Assembly (NCBI GenBank): GCA_018001015.1
Contig: JAGNIV010000004.1
Location: 143,543-207,542 of the forward strand
DNA length: 64,000 bases
Direction of reading: 5' to 3'
DNA from: Phenylobacterium sp.
Lineage (GTDB): Bacteria; Pseudomonadota; Alphaproteobacteria; Caulobacterales; Caulobacteraceae
Part shown: in pieces, positions 61,627-64,000 of the stretch
How the letters are laid out: each line of letters opens with the position of its first letter
Position numbering within the stretch: position 1 is the stretch's first letter
Translations under genes and position numbers: made by a program
The notes under the pieces: generated by a model
What the model was told of the DNA's origin: nothing
What the model saw: only the letters and a program-made list of their open reading frames with translations
The model's database searches: none

Positions 61627-61950
61627 ATGACCACCTTCAACGACCGCGAGCGCGGTTTTGAGAACAAGTTCGCCCTGGACCAGGACCAGGAGTTCAAGGC
61701 CGGCGCGCGCCGCAACCGGCTGCTGGGCGAATGGGCCGCGGGCCTGATGGGCCTGGAGGGCGACCGCGTGGCCGAATACGCCAAGGCGGTGATCAAGTCC
61801 GACTTCGAGCTGCCGGGCGACGACGACGTGCTGCGCAAGGTGTTCGAGGACCTCAAGGGCTCGGGCGTCAACACCAGCGAGGGCGACGTCCGCATGAAGA
61901 TGGACGAACTGCTGGCCCAGGCCCGCGAAGCGATCCGCGCCGGGACCTAG
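61627..61950 (+). CDS. DUF1476 family protein (F1-ATPase inhibitor zeta subunit)
   Basis: 107 residues, the normal length for the family. All-helical, with FNDRERGFENKFALDQDQEFKAGARRNRLLGEWAA at the start and KSDFELPGDDDVLRKVFEDL in the middle. DUF1476 is the zeta subunit of alphaproteobacterial ATP synthase, which stops ATP hydrolysis by the F1 sector, as shown for Paracoccus. Divergent from purC and followed by a strong terminator. No atp genes are nearby. Confidence 0.88.
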   Translation: MTTFNDRERGFENKFALDQDQEFKAGARRNRLLGEWAAGLMGLEGDRVAEYAKAVIKSDFELPGDDDVLRKVFEDLKGSGVNTSEGDVRMKMDELLAQAREAIRAGT

Positions 61951-61976
61951 CCGCCCAACCCGGCCCCGCCGACGAG

Positions 61977-62006
61977 AACGCCGCCTCGCAAGGGCGGCGT
62001 TTTTTG
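61977..62006 (+). terminator. Rho-independent terminator after DUF1476
   Basis: A 9-bp perfect stem (AACGCCGCC with its complement) around a 7-base loop, then TTTTT. Starts 26 bases after the DUF1476 stop and overlaps the first codons of the open frame of the next gene. Confidence 0.88.
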
Positions 62007-62020
62007 TGTCTCATCCCCCG

Positions 62021-62449
62021 ATGACCACAGACTCGGCCGCAGCCCTGATCGCCCGCCTGGACCTGGCCCCGCACCCGGAGGGCGGCTGGTTCCGCGAGAC
62101 TTGGCGCGCGCCCTCTGACACCGGTGTCAGGAGCCCAGCCACCGCCATCCTCTTCCTGCTGGAGGCCGGCCAGGCCTCCCACTGGCACCGCGTCGACGCG
62201 TCCGAGCTGTGGATCTTCCAGGCCGGCGCCCCGCTGGCCCTGCGCACCGCGCGGGACGACGCGGGCCCGGTGGCCGAGGTGACCCTGGGCGTGGGCCCAG
62301 GCCAGACCCCACAGCAGCTGGTGGCGCCGGGGCAATGGCAGGCGGCCCAGGCGAGCGCCGACGGCTGGACCCTGGTGGCCTGCGTGGTGGTTCCGGGGTT
62401 CGACTTCGCCGGCTTCGAGCTGGCGGCGGCGGGGTGGTCACCAGGCTAG
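62021..62449 (+). CDS. Cupin DUF985 family protein
   Basis: 142 residues from the ATG at 62021; a GTG at 62006 lies in the terminator and is less likely. Single cupin: HPEGGWFRETWR, then ASHWHRVDASELWIFQAG with the histidine pair of the cupin metal site, and LGVGPGQTPQQLVAPG. DUF985 proteins are small metal-binding cupins with unsettled function. Overlaps the vapC stop by 12 bases in convergent orientation. Confidence 0.78.
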   Translation: MTTDSAAALIARLDLAPHPEGGWFRETWRAPSDTGVRSPATAILFLLEAGQASHWHRVDASELWIFQAGAPLALRTARDDAGPVAEVTLGVGPGQTPQQLVAPGQWQAAQASADGWTLVACVVVPGFDFAGFELAAAGWSPG

Positions 62450-62827
62450 CAGGTCGAGTCCCGGAACATCCTGGAAGTCGGCCGGGTTGGCGGTCACCAG
62501 GGTGGCGCGGTGGACCAGGGCCTGGGCGGCGATCATCCGGTCCAGCAGCTTGCGGCGGGAGTAGCCGGCGCTTTCCACGATCCCCCGATAGGCGTCGGCG
62601 GCGGTGTCGTCGAAGGCCAGGACCGGCAGGGCCGCCAGGAGGGCGTCGAGCCGGGGGCGGCGCAGGCCCGCCTGCGACGGATCGCGATGCACCCCGCCCT
62701 CCAGCTCCACGCGGCTGATGATCGACATCAGGATGGCGCCGTCCAGGGCCGCGACCCTGGCCGTCATCTCCGGGTCGCCGTCGCGCAGGCCGATCAGCAC
62801 ATTGGTGTCGAGCAGGAAGGCGGCCAT
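62438..62827 (-). CDS. vapC: VapC-type PIN domain toxin
   Basis: 129 residues. PIN nuclease with the acidic quartet: D in FLLDTNVLIGL, E in SRVELEGG, D in DRMIAAQAL and D/N in VTANPADFQDV. VapC toxins cleave tRNA or rRNA when freed from VapB. The antitoxin is the next gene upstream, separated by 3 bases. Near the mobile-looking right end of the window, as many TA pairs are. Confidence 0.9.
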   Translation of the reverse strand: MAAFLLDTNVLIGLRDGDPEMTARVAALDGAILMSIISRVELEGGVHRDPSQAGLRRPRLDALLAALPVLAFDDTAADAYRGIVESAGYSRRKLLDRMIAAQALVHRATLVTANPADFQDVPGLDLLAW

Positions 62828-62830
62828 GGC

Positions 62831-63070
62831 TCAGAGGCCCGGCCGCTCGGGCAACTCCTCGACATCGCGGAGCTCGATCTCGCGAGGCGCCGGCAGGGCC
62901 GCCAGCGCCTTGACCAGATCGCCGATCGGCGGCCGGCTGGGATAGATGGTCAGCACGTCGCCGGAGCGGATGATGGTCAGCTCGACCTCACGGCCAAAGG
63001 CCACGCCCTTGGGCAGGCGCACGGCCTCGCTGTTGCCGGATCGGAAGGTCTTGCTGTCGGCGATGGTCAC
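62831..63070 (-). CDS. vapB: VapB-type antitoxin (AbrB/SpoVT-like)
   Basis: 79 residues from the GTG at 63070; an upstream TTG/GTG would add about 17 residues. FRSGNSEAVRLPKGVAFGREVELTIIRSGDVLTIYP is the swapped-hairpin AbrB/SpoVT DNA-binding fold of VapB, and the C-terminal acidic part binds and inhibits VapC. Autoregulation of the pair is expected through binding near 63081-63102. Confidence 0.85.
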   Translation of the reverse strand: MTIADSKTFRSGNSEAVRLPKGVAFGREVELTIIRSGDVLTIYPSRPPIGDLVKALAALPAPREIELRDVEELPERPGL

Positions 63071-63092
63071 GAGGACGGCTCCGTTATGACGT

Positions 63093-63100
63093 GTATATAC
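63093..63100. promoter_or_regulatory. Palindrome in the vapBC promoter region
   Basis: GTATATAC, an 8-bp perfect palindrome 23 bases upstream of the vapB start, a likely AT-rich -10 region and a candidate VapB operator. Evidence is the palindrome and position only. Confidence 0.35.
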
Positions 63101-63183
63101 GGAGCGACGGCGGGCTGTCAAGGCGGAGCAAGGCGGTCGGGGCCATCAGCCGTGGCCTTCACCTCGCGCGGGAAACAAGGATC

Positions 63184-63204
63184 GAACCACGAACCACACG
63201 AACG
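63184..63204. repeat. CACGAAC-type tandem motif, copy 2
   Basis: GAACCACGAACCACACGAAC, matching 30874-30904 including the preceding AAGGA. It marks the left edge of the truncated DUF3800 gene and looks like a junction left by an insertion or deletion. Confidence 0.55.
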
Positions 63205-63249
63205 GGAGCCCTGCTCGCTGGGGCCAAACATGGCCTCGCGCGCGGCCCC

Positions 63250-63702
63250 CTCGTCGCCTTGTCCGAAGTCACGGTCGCGGCGGCGGTCATCCATAAGGTT
63301 CGGCTGGCGCAAAAATACGCTCATCCCTGGAGTCCCTACGAGATCGGCCTTCAGTTCTGCCTGGAGACGCTACTTGATCGCCTTGTGGCCCTGGGACAGA
63401 CGGGAAGGCTGGTGCACGTGTTGTTCGAGGCGCGAGGCCGACGGGAAGACCGAGAGCTTGAGCTGTTCTTTCGCCGCGTTGCGAGCAATCAGGCGAACTG
63501 GGGATATCGGCAACCCGACTTCACGCAACTGCAGTGGGAGCCGCTCTTCGTGGACAAGCGGTCCAATTCTTCCGGATTGCAGCTCGCCGACCTGATGGCC
63601 AGGCCAATCGGCTTAAAGGTGCTGCGGCCCTTACAGCCGAACCGCGCCTTCGAGGTCTTGCAGCCCAAGCTCATTCACGGGGGTCTGAAGATCTTTCCAT
63701 GA
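63250..63702 (+). pseudogene. 5'-truncated DUF3800 gene
   Basis: About 150 codons matching the C-terminal two thirds of DUF3800 proteins: HPWSPYEIGLQFCLETLLDRL, then VHVLFEARGRREDRELELFF, PLFVDKRSNSSGLQLADLMARPIG and a FEVLQPKLI end. The N-terminal part with the family's DESG acidic residues is missing; the open frame further left (63091-63249) encodes repeat-derived sequence. DUF3800 is an RNase H-like fold often found on mobile elements. A TTG at 63259 could start a shortened product, but function is doubtful. Confidence 0.6.
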
Positions 63703-63876
63703 ACCCTTGGGCCCCATAGCAGAAAGGCCCCCGAGTCGCCCCAGGAGCCCAGCGCCGACCGAGAAACCCCAGTCCACTTAATCGTCAGATAGCACGCGCC
63801 GACGATTTTTTCAAGAAAGCCGCATCGGTCAGGCCGCCTTCCGAGCCAGGTAGCGGCCGTTTCCGAGGTCGGTTGC

Positions 63877-63968
63877 GTATTCCACGCCATCGTGGGCACG
63901 GATTCCACGGGAAGGTGGGCAGCGATTCCACGGGATGGTGGGCACGGATTCCACGGCATCGTGGGCGC
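63877..63968. repeat. Four tandem 23-bp repeats, possible insertion-sequence end
   Basis: Four direct units of exactly 23 bp (starting at 63877, 63900, 63923 and 63946), consensus GATTCCACGGGATGGTGGGCAC with few changes. Multiple terminal repeats of this size are known at the ends of IS21-family elements, where the transposase binds. The 30 bases after them, to the window end, may begin the element's first gene, but none can be confirmed. Confidence 0.7.
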
Positions 63969-64000
63969 CTCTCGTTTGAGGGGATGATGGAGGCGAGACC

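Overview
The window is high-GC DNA with short intergenic gaps and reads as the chromosome of an alphaproteobacterium, most likely a Caulobacterales member (Caulobacter/Phenylobacterium-like). Support comes from several points: recA directly before alaS with a GAAC-N7-GAAC SOS box; a perfect TTAA-N7-TTAAC CtrA box upstream of a chemoreceptor; a DUF1476 gene; small-type PurL with separate PurS and PurQ; and BolA and a CGFS glutaredoxin close to purL. This placement is inferred from gene content; no database search was possible.

Layout. 1-13.2 kb is mixed: the basic tail of a truncated gene, a response regulator with a small partner, an RTX protein, a degenerate SRAP protein, two tandem DUF885 proteins, an EAL protein, a Nudix hydrolase, a hybrid histidine kinase, a PI-PLC-like enzyme and a GFA protein. 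13.4-26.7 kb is a glycan-decoration locus. At its core nine tightly packed genes (15507-23682) encode a GNAT enzyme, two acyl carrier proteins, a methyltransferase, an SDR, a ketosynthase III, a MaoC-SDR fusion, an FkbH-like loader and an acyl-AMP ligase. They are flanked by two glycosyltransferases, another methyltransferase and an FdtA/FdtB-like pair for a 3-amino-3,6-dideoxy nucleotide sugar. The set looks designed to build a short acyl chain on a carrier protein and attach it to an amino sugar.

26.8-50.4 kb carries housekeeping genes (recA, alaS, rluF, icd, trmJ, rpsD, grxD, bolA) mixed with a kinase-like protein, a DPP-IV-type peptidase, a class A beta-lactamase, an M48 protease and several small exported proteins. 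50.5-61.4 kb holds a serine hydrolase, CinA/PncC, purL, a globin-coupled chemoreceptor, a BlaI/M56 pair, a DNA-repair methyltransferase and the purC-purS-lipoprotein-purQ operon. 61.6-64 kb has DUF1476, a cupin, vapBC, a 5'-truncated DUF3800 gene and four 23-bp tandem repeats that may be an insertion-sequence end.

Repeats are a theme. Two 118-bp double-hairpin elements with CTAG ends sit exactly between convergent genes and differ by compensatory changes. A second family (about 62-66 bp) abuts two stop codons. Two REP-like elements (107 and 95 bp) also lie between convergent genes.
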